The notes under the pieces were generated by a model that did no database searches, was not told the origin of the DNA, and saw only the letters and a list, made by a program, of their open reading frames with translations. From Candidatus Zixiibacteriota bacterium (lineage in GTDB: Bacteria; Zixibacteria; MSB-5A5; GN15; PGXB01), in NCBI GenBank assembly GCA_016933955.1, contig JAFGTT010000027.1, positions 181,222-245,221 of the forward strand: a DNA stretch of 64,000 nucleotides. The letters run 5' to 3'. Made by a program: the position numbers and the translations under genes. Positions 35,513-44,825 of the stretch are shown here, piece after piece; the stretch's first letter is position 1, and every line of letters starts with the position of its first letter.

Positions 35513-36211
35513 TTAATTACGATTCCGATGCTGGCGGGCATAACGAAATCTGGCCCGCCGCGAAAGCAGGTTATTTCCCCAGAGAATTTTAAAAACTCCC
35601 CACCAGCCAATCCCGGAATCAAGCAGTGATTCCTGCAAAACCAGCTTCAACTCCGAAATCGTATAAAAGGGGTCCTCTCGAACCGAATCAAGAACAATCT
35701 GCTCGGCCCTGGTGAGAGATTTTCCCCCTCTGCTTTCGGCATGGAATTCGGCTGTCCGGGCGGTCGGAGCCGCCTGCGAAAACGACGGAAGTTGCTCAAT
35801 CGTTGTTCGGACGCCGGTTAATGGGGCTTTTTTTTTTGGGCCCTGAGGCCCGCTGCTATTTCCGAAAGCCGCCCTGGCGGAATTGGCATTATCGAAGGCT
35901 TCGAGGATATTGTCGAACTCCAGTAATTCGTAAATCTCCATGACATTGGCCACCATATTGGCCAGCTTGATATCCCCTTCATGGCCCCGGATTTCCTTGA
36001 TCCGGGAAATAAAAATGCCCCAGCCCGCCGATGAAATATAGTCCACCCCTGCCAGATCGAGGACTATTTTATAGCGATTACGGTTTAGAAGCCGGTCCAG
36101 AACCTCTTCCAGTTGAGTCGCGGTCAAGGTGTCAATGACACCGTCGACCCGGATCACTGAAATATTTTCGTCGCGGCCGCTTTCGGAAACAGATATTTTT
36201 ATATTTTCCAT
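35513..36211 (-). CDS. STAS-domain anti-sigma-antagonist-like protein with extra C-terminal domain
   Basis: A 232-residue protein. Residues 1-105 are a STAS domain; the phosphorylatable Ser region is DYISSAGWGIF. A low-complexity linker (about 110-155) follows, then a basic C-terminal domain with LTRAEQIVLDSVREDPFYT and SELKLVLQESLL that looks like a winged helix. In the partner-switch scheme the STAS protein is phosphorylated by an RsbW-type kinase and dephosphorylated by an RsbU-type phosphatase; both activities are in the gene just upstream. Confidence 0.85.
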   Translation of the reverse strand: MENIKISVSESGRDENISVIRVDGVIDTLTATQLEEVLDRLLNRNRYKIVLDLAGVDYISSAGWGIFISRIKEIRGHEGDIKLANMVANVMEIYELLEFDNILEAFDNANSARAAFGNSSGPQGPKKKAPLTGVRTTIEQLPSFSQAAPTARTAEFHAESRGGKSLTRAEQIVLDSVREDPFYTISELKLVLQESLLDSGIGWWGVFKILWGNNLLSRRARFRYARQHRNRN

Positions 36212-36304
36212 AACTTAGTTCTTATAAATTCGGAACTAACGGAAAAATGAACAATAAATGCCCTTCTGGCAAGCCCTTTTTAGCCCCGGATCTTTTTATT
36301 TATG

Positions 36305-38308
36305 CTATTCGACGGTTTTTGTTTCGAGAGCGGTATCCTTCGGCTTTTTCCCATCCTCAACCGAAACAGTGATAAAGGTGATATCATCGGCTTGGGTCGC
36401 CAGACCGCAATGGTTGTCCAGATCGGCCAGAATAATTTCCGAAATCTGTTTGGGATCGGCGGTGGAACCGTTCCGGACCTGTTCCTTGAAGATATTAAGA
36501 AGTCTCTCAAGACCATATTTTTCGTTGGCCCGGTTCATTGCCTCGGTTACCCCATCGGAATATATGAACAGCCGGTCGCCGGCATTGAGATGAATAAACT
36601 GTTGCTTGAGTTTTTCCGAAAAAGCGTTCCTGCCTTCAAGAGGCAAACCCAGCGGAACCCCGGGCGGATTGATAAACCCGGCCTCCCGTTTATTACCATT
36701 GAGATAAATGAGAGGATTGTGCCCGGCCGATACAAAGTTGAGTTTCTTTGTCCGGGCGTTGTACACGGCCAGAAAAATAGTGATAAAGATCCCCGGCGGA
36801 ATATCACCTTTGATGTAATTATCAACCGTCACCAGGATATCATGCGAGGAAGTTTTGCCTTTGGCATAAATCCGAATCACCGTTCTCAAGACCGACATAA
36901 TCAACGAGGCCGGAATACCCTTGCCGGAGACATCGGCTACCAGCAGGCAAAAATTGTCCTCATCGATTTTAAAAACATCATACAGGTCACCGCTGATTCG
37001 CGAAGCCGCCCGATAAAAGGTATCCAGCGCCAGACCGGGAATTTCGGGTAATTTTTCCGGAAGCAATGTCTTCTGAATCTGCCCCGCCACCTCGATCTCC
37101 TTGGCCACCCGTTCCCGTTCGACAATATTGGCCCGATCGCGCCTTAAACGACTCATCATTTCGTTCAAGGCCTTGGATATTTCGAAATATTCCTCGACTC
37201 CCTCCAGCGGAAGCTCCGTTTCGATATCCCCGGAACTGAATTTCCTGACCCGTTGCACGATCCGGACGATGGGACTTACAAAATAACTGGACAGCAGATA
37301 AATTCCCCCGATGCCGAAAGCCAGCCCGATAATCGTCAGAGCGATAATTTTCCGGCGCTCATTATTGACCAGATCGGCCACCCAGCGATCGGTATAGGCA
37401 ATATGAACCTTGCCGATCACCCTGTTTCCGCTTTTAATATCGTTGACTAAATAGTGAAACCTGTCCCCATTGCTCTCGAATGCCTGAGGCAGACCGATAA
37501 TTTCCGGATTTACGCCCGGCGGAGGTTCATATGACCGGTGTAAATTGCGGATATCCCGGGAATCGGCCAGGATACTGCCGCCGTTGTCGGTCAGGACAAC
37601 CATCTGGAATTCCCGGTTCGCCCGCTGATAACTGGCCACCAGTTCATCGAACTCCACGTCCGAACGGCGGTTTAAAATATAACCCGAGGCCTGGTCGGCA
37701 ATCGTTTTCGATAGCGAACCGACCGTATCATGCAGATGGCTGTAAATATTGCCGGTGGTCCGGGAGTCGATGATATAATAAGCCGAACCGATGATCACCA
37801 GCATGACCAAAAACGTATAAAGCGAAAATTTGACCCGCAGGGTGAACATCCGTCCCATGAACAACCGGGCTTTCTCCGGTTGCATGGAAATCAGTTTGGT
37901 CATCCGCAATTCGTTGAAACCGGGCGTCGAAAGATATTCCACTGAGTCCATGATCTTTTTTATCATGTAAAAACCCAGCCCCCCTTTGCGGCCCGATTCG
38001 ACCAGCTTCTGTAAATCCAGTTTCCCGCCGCTTTCGGGATGAAACGACCGGCCGTTATCCATCAGGGAAAAAATAATCCGTTTCTTGAAAACGACAATGC
38101 GGATCCTGACCCGCCCTTTTTCATAAAGATAGGCATGACGGATTATATTGGTAACACCTTCCTCGATCGCCAGGGTCACCGCTCCGACATCCTTTCGCGA
38201 CAGGCCGCCATTGATACAGCTTTCCCGCACAAAACTCAATATCGCCGGCAACGAGTTTTCCTCAGCCTCGTATTCGGCGTTGATCTCTCTGACGGGCCTT
38301 GATAACAT
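36305..38308 (-). CDS. Fused RsbW-like kinase, membrane sensor, HAMP and SpoIIE phosphatase
   Basis: A 667-residue protein with both enzymes of a partner-switch. Residues 1-140 are a GHKL anti-sigma-type kinase: EEGVTNIIRHAY (N box), LMDNGRSF and GRKGGLGFYMIKKIMD (G boxes) are intact. Membrane helices lie at about 158-180 and 320-344 around a 140-residue extracytoplasmic sensor. A HAMP region (about 345-395) and a PP2C/SpoIIE domain (about 400-650) follow, with ISGDLYDVF (Asp441) and VADVSGKGIP (Asp459) for metal binding. The likely target is the STAS protein 93 bases downstream. Confidence 0.9.
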   Translation of the reverse strand: MLSRPVREINAEYEAEENSLPAILSFVRESCINGGLSRKDVGAVTLAIEEGVTNIIRHAYLYEKGRVRIRIVVFKKRIIFSLMDNGRSFHPESGGKLDLQKLVESGRKGGLGFYMIKKIMDSVEYLSTPGFNELRMTKLISMQPEKARLFMGRMFTLRVKFSLYTFLVMLVIIGSAYYIIDSRTTGNIYSHLHDTVGSLSKTIADQASGYILNRRSDVEFDELVASYQRANREFQMVVLTDNGGSILADSRDIRNLHRSYEPPPGVNPEIIGLPQAFESNGDRFHYLVNDIKSGNRVIGKVHIAYTDRWVADLVNNERRKIIALTIIGLAFGIGGIYLLSSYFVSPIVRIVQRVRKFSSGDIETELPLEGVEEYFEISKALNEMMSRLRRDRANIVERERVAKEIEVAGQIQKTLLPEKLPEIPGLALDTFYRAASRISGDLYDVFKIDEDNFCLLVADVSGKGIPASLIMSVLRTVIRIYAKGKTSSHDILVTVDNYIKGDIPPGIFITIFLAVYNARTKKLNFVSAGHNPLIYLNGNKREAGFINPPGVPLGLPLEGRNAFSEKLKQQFIHLNAGDRLFIYSDGVTEAMNRANEKYGLERLLNIFKEQVRNGSTADPKQISEIILADLDNHCGLATQADDITFITVSVEDGKKPKDTALETKTVE

Positions 38309-38380
38309 AAAATGAATATCATTTGCCGGGGCCGGATGTTCAATATAAAAAGCCCCATTGGCGAAGTATCTCGAATAAAC

Positions 38381-40210
38381 TTATTCTTTTGACTGTAACC
38401 TTAACCGGGCCTGCTTAATATTATTCAGCGTCTGTTCATTGCCGGGATAGAATTTCAATACCTCTTCCCAGAGTTCGATGGCCCTTTCATATTCGCCGTT
38501 GCGGTAGTACTCCAGGGCGTTCAAATATATTTTCCAGACTGATTCATCTTTCTCCAGATCCTCCTGGACACTGGGCTGCTGCCGCAACGAAACTATCTTG
38601 CGCAAGTACTCCTGGGCCACCAGGTTATCCGGGGAAATCCGGATCACTTCGTTAAACTGGCCTTCGGCCGATGACAACCGTCCCAGATAGAATGATTCCA
38701 CGCCCTTGCTGATCATCCGGGCCACATCTATTTTGGTCCCGACTCGACCCTTAAGCTTCTTGATGGTCAAATCATCCGGAGACAGCTCCAGAATCAGGTC
38801 GTAAGCCGTGATGGCATCCGAAAGACGTCCCTCTTTCTCGGCCCGATCGGCCCGGTCGAGCAATTCAATCAGCCGTTCTTCAACCGCCCGATTCAGCATT
38901 AATTTAAAATCGTTGAGCCGCGATGATTCAGGCTCCATCTTTTGCGCCAGCCCGATAATCGCCCGGGCGGCGACATAGCGTCCCTGGTTGAAAAAGGCGG
39001 CGGCCTGCTGATAGTAATTGTCAAGCAGGATATTCTGCAATTCTTCGTCTGAAATTTCGGCCTGTTGCTCCTGAATCAACTGGCGCCGATGGGCATCGAT
39101 AGCCGCGATCTTCTCCAGGACTTCCGGGCTGTCTTCGCGGTAGGCCAGGGCCCGATGGTAATATACATAGGCCGAATCGAATTCATCATTGTTATAAAAG
39201 CGGTCGGCCAGGTAATTGTAATATTTGAATTGCTCCTGACGATCATTCAAAATCAAATAACTGCCGTGGGCATCCGCCAGCTCAGTCTCACGTCTCAATT
39301 TCTCCGATACCGAAACTCCGAATCGGAAAGAAAAACCGAAGCGATGAGAATCGGTGATTCCGTCCATAATGCGATAAGCATAATCGAACCGCACCCGATG
39401 ATAGTGCAAACCCAGTCCGAAGGCCATATTATCACGATCATAACCGATCCGGAAATCGACCACATCGCGGTAATTCGTTTCCAGTCCGGTATGAAGTTTA
39501 ACCGATCTTTCCTCCGGTTTTTCCAGAGCCAGGTTGAAATTATGATATAGATTCCGGAATATCCTGATATCTTTTATCCCGATCCCGAACATGATCGTAT
39601 GCGGTTGAGTCTCCAGTTTTTCATTCAGCCGAAGCCGCGGAGGAATAATATCCTGGAAAATAATCCCGGCCGAAATTTTCCTTGTCAACGGCCGGTAAAA
39701 GGAAACATCCAGCCCGACCCCGTAGCTGGAATTATTGTCCAGCGACTGATTGACTATTTTCAGGGCCGAGCCCACATAAAAACCGCCCTCCAGACGCCGT
39801 CCGTACCCCAGAATTAACTGGACAATATGGTACCCGAAAGTGCCTTCTTCACTCCATTCCACCCGCCGGACAATATCATCCGTTCCAAGCCGCATAAACG
39901 ATAACCCGAAACCGCCCAGCCTGGGATGAGGGTAGGCGAATGATGCGGCATCGAACATCGACCCTTCAAAAAGGGTGGCGTGCATGAAACCGAATTCCTG
40001 CTCCTCCAGCGTGGCCAGCACCGCCTGATTCCAGAAAATAGCTGTCGCATCATCGACCAGACCGACCATCCCACCGCCCATGCCTACCGATCGGGCTCCC
40101 GATCCGATAGAAAACTGCGACTCCCGGCCGCCGTCATCGCCCAGCGCCGGACCCGACCCGATAATTATCAGGCCGGTTAGAATCAATATCGCTATCGAAC
40201 GGCCCGTCAT
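38381..40210 (-). CDS. PorV/UPF0164-like outer-membrane barrel fused to TPR repeats
   Basis: A 609-residue protein. A signal peptide (cut near ALG-D) is followed by about 300 residues of beta-barrel of PorV/UPF0164 type: GSGARSVGMGGGMVGLVDDATAIFWNQA is the family's N-terminal signature. Residues about 320-605 are TPR repeats. PorV-type barrels shuttle type IX secretion cargo to the cell surface. The gene stop overlaps by four bases the next gene in transcription order, whose partner here is the 1453-residue cargo-like protein upstream. Confidence 0.85.
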   Translation of the reverse strand: MTGRSIAILILTGLIIIGSGPALGDDGGRESQFSIGSGARSVGMGGGMVGLVDDATAIFWNQAVLATLEEQEFGFMHATLFEGSMFDAASFAYPHPRLGGFGLSFMRLGTDDIVRRVEWSEEGTFGYHIVQLILGYGRRLEGGFYVGSALKIVNQSLDNNSSYGVGLDVSFYRPLTRKISAGIIFQDIIPPRLRLNEKLETQPHTIMFGIGIKDIRIFRNLYHNFNLALEKPEERSVKLHTGLETNYRDVVDFRIGYDRDNMAFGLGLHYHRVRFDYAYRIMDGITDSHRFGFSFRFGVSVSEKLRRETELADAHGSYLILNDRQEQFKYYNYLADRFYNNDEFDSAYVYYHRALAYREDSPEVLEKIAAIDAHRRQLIQEQQAEISDEELQNILLDNYYQQAAAFFNQGRYVAARAIIGLAQKMEPESSRLNDFKLMLNRAVEERLIELLDRADRAEKEGRLSDAITAYDLILELSPDDLTIKKLKGRVGTKIDVARMISKGVESFYLGRLSSAEGQFNEVIRISPDNLVAQEYLRKIVSLRQQPSVQEDLEKDESVWKIYLNALEYYRNGEYERAIELWEEVLKFYPGNEQTLNNIKQARLRLQSKE

Positions 40211-43200
40211 TTCATCACCGCCAGCTTCAATCTGTATGTTTCATCACATTCAGCCAGTTTGATTACCACTACGTACACCCCGTTCAAAACCATCCGCCCC
40301 TCGGAATTGTAACCATCCCAGAAAACCCGGTTCTGCCCCTGCCGCCCCCCTTCACTGCCGGCCGGGTAAGAAATCTCATAGACCTTTTCCCCTATCAGGG
40401 TATAGAGGGTCATGGTAACCTCGCTGTCCGCATCAAGAATATATCCGATTTCAGCCGGACCTTCCAGCGGATTGAAAGGATTATTGCGAATCAGCAGAGA
40501 GTTCTCCAACCCCGGTTTGACGACCACATAGCTTTCGCTGATCAAATAGCTGTCACCGCTTTCACCGCGGATTGGAACCAGTTGATTAATCCTCGGCCCG
40601 GCGGCAAAGATGGCTCGTATGTCCCGCCGGTCGATGTACAGTTTGAAACTTGCAAACGGAATATTCTCCCGGAACTTCGCCATCAGACTGATGGTATCCG
40701 ATATTCCCGGATCAAGGACATAATCATCGAAGGCCAATACCAGCCGTCCGCTGTCTATAACCGCCGATGTAAGAAGCACATCATCCTGCATAAAACCGGA
40801 TTCGGCCAGGACGAGAATATCATCCGGTGCAATATGAAGACCGTTCTTGTCAGTAAATTCTATGGTGATAGTAATCAACTCGACCACATTCAACTGGTTT
40901 TCGGTATCATTTTTCAGTTTCAGCACCAGCAACTCACCGGTGGTTCCTTCTCGAATCAGCGACGTCGCACCCGCCACGGCATCGACAACCAGTTCCGCGT
41001 CGCCGGGCTCGACCACAATCGGGAAAGAAATAGAATCGGTATTCACCAGGGCCGGCTGACCGGTATTGCGATCAAGCGGCATTCGGCTGACTTTCAAAAT
41101 GAATTCAGTCGATAATGATTGGGCCGGGGCGGTAAGTTCGAAAACCAGGGTACTGCCGGTCTCCACATCCTCGCTCACCGAATCGGTTACGCCGAAATCA
41201 TAGCCGCCGGTCAAGAGCGTTATTTCCCCGTCACCGGCCGCCGCTTCGCCCAGATTATGCAGTTCGGCTTCGACCGAAAAGGTCTGATAGTAATCGACAT
41301 AGGACCCGCTGGTATTCCTGAGTGCATAGCGCAGGTCTATTTCGGCCGGGGATTGCACTGATACCGCCACCGTATTATCCAGCGGTGAAAGAATCACCGC
41401 CCCCGAAGCCTCGATTACCGACCGATAAATCAACAACGGGGTTGAATAATCCGGCGCGGTTATATTGAATGAATTACCCACCACGGAACTGGACGGAATG
41501 GAAATTCCATGCTTTTCGGCATAAGTGACCAATCCGTTTTCGGACTGGATATAGATCGAAATCGAATCAATCGTGGCATCGGACAGATTTTCCACGCTGA
41601 CGGAAATCGAAAACGGCTGATTGTAATTGACAAATGGAGGATTGTACGTATTCAGGTCGGTGGAGATAATTTGCAGCCATGATGGAACAACCGTCTGGTC
41701 CGAAACCACTATCGTTTCATCACCGAATAGAATCGTATCGAGCCGGCGGGAATAAAGCTCGGCACCGTTTAAGATCATTCCCGGATAAAGTTCCTCACCC
41801 ACCAGGCTTTCGGGTATATATATCGCCCCGGTTCGGATACGGTTGATACCGGGATGCAATTTTGTCGGATCGACCGGGAAGGCCGAAAGAATCCCCCCCT
41901 GATGCTGCAATTCGAATCGGGATAACACCGGATCAAGTAAAATATCGGCGGAACCATCAAGAACCAGATCGAATTCAAAAGACTGAGCCGTATCATACAA
42001 CAGAGTCAAAGGCGACAGGGTATTTGAAACGTATTCCGGATTGGAACGATATTCGACACGAACCGAACCGAAATTCTCCAGTTGTTCAAAATAAATTAAC
42101 GGTTCGACAGCCGGATAAATATAACCCGACAGCATCAGCCCGGCAGACAATGGATCCGAAAGACCGTATTCTTTTAAATCGGGGATGTCCACGTTTTCGA
42201 ACCTGACCGACATGACGTTATCAAGAATTTCAACCGACTTGGTTTCCGCCGCCAGTGGTATCGGGTCAGATTGGGGGATTTCCAGATCAAGTTGCAGATT
42301 CGAAATATACGCGACCTCCGGCAAACCAGATCCGATTAAATTGAATCTCATCTCCAGCATCGCCAGAGTCGATGGAGTCAAAAGTGTATCGCACGATAAG
42401 GATCCGGCAACAAATTCGAGCCGTGATGGTGCGATCGGTTCAACCCGGTATGATTCGATATAATCAGCGGTTATTATGGCGCTATAAGCGAAATATTCCG
42501 ATTCAATCCCGATTACCACCGAGTCCTCTTCTGCGGGCAAAAGCTCCCCGGTGGGAATGGCAGTTTGAAACGTCAGAAATTTACCCGGCTCGGGCATCTG
42601 ATCCGGCTTATATATTGCCAGACACTGGACGGGACAGGATTTGAAATAAGCCCGGATTGTCATTGCCTCGGGAGTCAGGTTCCCGTTATTGAATACCGTC
42701 AGATTGATTATATAATCCCGACCGATATAGGCATAGCCGGAAACTTCCCCGGCCATATCGAATTCCATGTTATTGAAAGTAATTTTAATCGGATACGACA
42801 GCACTTCTCCGGCTATCGCGCTCAGCCGGACCTCTCCCGCTTCTCCCTCAAATATAATATATTCAGACGCCAGATCAGCCACCCCATCGGTAAAATCGAA
42901 AACATTATCGAGAATCGATGGTGAGAGAGTCCCCCGATCTGTATTCAGTTCGACCGGCGTCTGTGAAGCATCGAAATCAGTTTTGATATTTCCGAATTTA
43001 TCCATAGCCGTAAGAGTTGCCGGACCCAGAAGCGGTTGACCTACAAACTGCGACTCGGCCAATTCCATGACCAGTTCCGCGGCCTCACCGGGATAAACCT
43101 CAATATTGAGATTCCGGCTGAATTGCTCCGTTGCGGCCGTCAGTTCCGCAATACCGGCCCGATACAGATAAATAACCGCTGAACCGGTCCCATGCTGAAC

Positions 43201-44568
43201 ATAGATATCATTGATCACCGGTTCAAAACCGCCCGGTGAAATTCCATCATTCAAAAGGGTCAGCGAAATTATGCCTTCCGCCGGTTGCCCATTTTCATCG
43301 ACTGCCCCGGTTATAGATATAAGAGCGGTTTTCCCGGCCATAATTGTTGATGAATATTCGAGTTCAAAGGAGACAATCGGCCCGACTTCCCCCGAAACCG
43401 TGATATACCCGGTGGAACCGGTCCGGAAACCATCCGTTACAGTAAGTCGCTGATACCCGGCCGCCCCCAGTTGAAACAGACTTCCTTCAAAGGAATGAAC
43501 ACCGGAATCGGCAACAGTGAAATAATAAGGATTACCTGCATCATAGTAAAAAACCGCCAGGGGATCCACGGCCGTAAAATAGGCCGGACCATCATAATCG
43601 GTTTTCAGATTATCAAAGGCGTCATACACTTCGACCACCACCGGCGATGGGAAAACCTGCCCCGACGGAACATACGGAGGATACTCGGTAATTTCAAAAT
43701 GATTGATTTCCCCCGGCCGGACCGCTATTAGCCCTGATCGGGCCGTCAATCCCATGTACTCCGCCTGAATCCGCCCGGTCCCGACTTTGGTGACAAACAG
43801 GTTCCCCCCGGATATCAATCCAATCGGATCCGAATCGGCCGTCAGGGACCATTCATATTCAATATTTCGAATCTCATTGCCCAGCCGATCCCGGGCAATG
43901 GCCCGGAACAGCTGGCTCTGCCCGGCTTTCAACCACAGCGGTTGATCCGGCCTTATCGATAAAGAAACCGGGACATCCGGAATTATATCGAAATATTGCG
44001 AGGCGGTCGGCCCGGAGACGATCTGCAGATAGCGATTAAAAATAATCCCATAAAGCCGGTATTGCCTGGCCACCGGGGTATTCCCCACCGAATTAAGCGT
44101 AAAGGTCATTACCGTTCCGGGAGGAGGCGATTGTCCGGCCTTAAAGGTAAAGGCGATCGACCGGCCGAATATGAAAGTCCTGTATATCTCCAGATTCCCG
44201 CCTTCATGATTATCATCAATATTTATGCTTACAATCCCCGACAAATCGAAATTCGGCGGGAATGTGAACATCAATCCGCCCTTATAAGGAATTCCGGTTT
44301 GGGGCAAAGTTATATCGATAGTGTAGATATCAGAGTTGCCGGCTATTCCCGATGACGGCGTTACCACTATCTGACCGGCCGGCGGGCAACCGACTCCGGC
44401 CGCAAGGATTACCGTTTCTCCATTGCCTTCCCATGATTGCAATTCCTGCAATGAATCGGGTAACTCATATACGATTTCCTGAGCATAACCGTATGACAGG
44501 ATGAGAAGGATAAAAAGTGGGGCAAAAATCAATATTCTCAATTGGCTAGCCATAATTATAGCGGTCAT
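40207..44568 (-). CDS. Giant secreted protein with type IX/FlgD-like C-terminal domain
   Basis: A 1453-residue protein with a signal peptide (LRILIFAPLFILLILSYGYA-type, cut after YAQ). It contains invasin/Big-type Ig-like repeats (for example VEVYDAFDNLKTDYDGPAYF and TAMDKFGNIKTDFDASQ), CARDB-like repeats in the second half (VSVENLSDATIDSISIYI), and a C-terminal FlgD-like domain with NNPFNPLEGPAEIGY and GVYVVVIKL. An N-terminal region with GGLMFTFPPNFDLSGIV looks like a separate fold. Alternative start 44553. It ends in ATGA overlap with the PorV-like gene, so cargo and barrel are co-expressed. Confidence 0.88.
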   Translation of the reverse strand: MTAIIMASQLRILIFAPLFILLILSYGYAQEIVYELPDSLQELQSWEGNGETVILAAGVGCPPAGQIVVTPSSGIAGNSDIYTIDITLPQTGIPYKGGLMFTFPPNFDLSGIVSINIDDNHEGGNLEIYRTFIFGRSIAFTFKAGQSPPPGTVMTFTLNSVGNTPVARQYRLYGIIFNRYLQIVSGPTASQYFDIIPDVPVSLSIRPDQPLWLKAGQSQLFRAIARDRLGNEIRNIEYEWSLTADSDPIGLISGGNLFVTKVGTGRIQAEYMGLTARSGLIAVRPGEINHFEITEYPPYVPSGQVFPSPVVVEVYDAFDNLKTDYDGPAYFTAVDPLAVFYYDAGNPYYFTVADSGVHSFEGSLFQLGAAGYQRLTVTDGFRTGSTGYITVSGEVGPIVSFELEYSSTIMAGKTALISITGAVDENGQPAEGIISLTLLNDGISPGGFEPVINDIYVQHGTGSAVIYLYRAGIAELTAATEQFSRNLNIEVYPGEAAELVMELAESQFVGQPLLGPATLTAMDKFGNIKTDFDASQTPVELNTDRGTLSPSILDNVFDFTDGVADLASEYIIFEGEAGEVRLSAIAGEVLSYPIKITFNNMEFDMAGEVSGYAYIGRDYIINLTVFNNGNLTPEAMTIRAYFKSCPVQCLAIYKPDQMPEPGKFLTFQTAIPTGELLPAEEDSVVIGIESEYFAYSAIITADYIESYRVEPIAPSRLEFVAGSLSCDTLLTPSTLAMLEMRFNLIGSGLPEVAYISNLQLDLEIPQSDPIPLAAETKSVEILDNVMSVRFENVDIPDLKEYGLSDPLSAGLMLSGYIYPAVEPLIYFEQLENFGSVRVEYRSNPEYVSNTLSPLTLLYDTAQSFEFDLVLDGSADILLDPVLSRFELQHQGGILSAFPVDPTKLHPGINRIRTGAIYIPESLVGEELYPGMILNGAELYSRRLDTILFGDETIVVSDQTVVPSWLQIISTDLNTYNPPFVNYNQPFSISVSVENLSDATIDSISIYIQSENGLVTYAEKHGISIPSSSVVGNSFNITAPDYSTPLLIYRSVIEASGAVILSPLDNTVAVSVQSPAEIDLRYALRNTSGSYVDYYQTFSVEAELHNLGEAAAGDGEITLLTGGYDFGVTDSVSEDVETGSTLVFELTAPAQSLSTEFILKVSRMPLDRNTGQPALVNTDSISFPIVVEPGDAELVVDAVAGATSLIREGTTGELLVLKLKNDTENQLNVVELITITIEFTDKNGLHIAPDDILVLAESGFMQDDVLLTSAVIDSGRLVLAFDDYVLDPGISDTISLMAKFRENIPFASFKLYIDRRDIRAIFAAGPRINQLVPIRGESGDSYLISESYVVVKPGLENSLLIRNNPFNPLEGPAEIGYILDADSEVTMTLYTLIGEKVYEISYPAGSEGGRQGQNRVFWDGYNSEGRMVLNGVYVVVIKLAECDETYRLKLAVMK

Positions 44569-44695
44569 TCACCCGTGAAAAAGCAAAGACAGTACCTTTC
44601 TACAAACAAAAATTGACCGATTCCAAATAACTTTATACTTAAATAAATACTTTATGTAATTGTAGTATCCGACTGGATGTCAGCATAATAACAGG

Positions 44696-44825
44696 TTGAC
44701 ATTTCATTCATTAAATTCAATAATGAAATGCCCGAAAGAAGGATGTGAAAAATCAGTTTTGAGAGAGAATAATGCGCATAATGATGCGCAATATGTGCAT
44801 GTCAATGCGGTTTTGCCGCTCTTTT
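44696..44825 (+). promoter_or_regulatory. Promoter-like site with inverted repeat, IR cluster and weak terminator, no protein gene
   Basis: TTGACA (44696-44701), 17-bp spacer, AATAAT. The inverted repeat CATTTCATT (44700-44708) and AATGAAATG (44722-44730) overlaps the promoter. Downstream, TGCGCAT (44773-44779) and ATGCGCA (44784-44790) form a perfect inverted repeat, then TGTGCAT. GCGG-TTTTG-CCGC and CTCTTTT end the stretch. The 255 bases between 44569 and 44823 carry no protein-coding frame I can support. Confidence 0.35.

Noticed and set aside
44773..44790. TGCGCAT inverted repeat as the folD terminator
   Set aside because: No T-run follows it on the minus strand.
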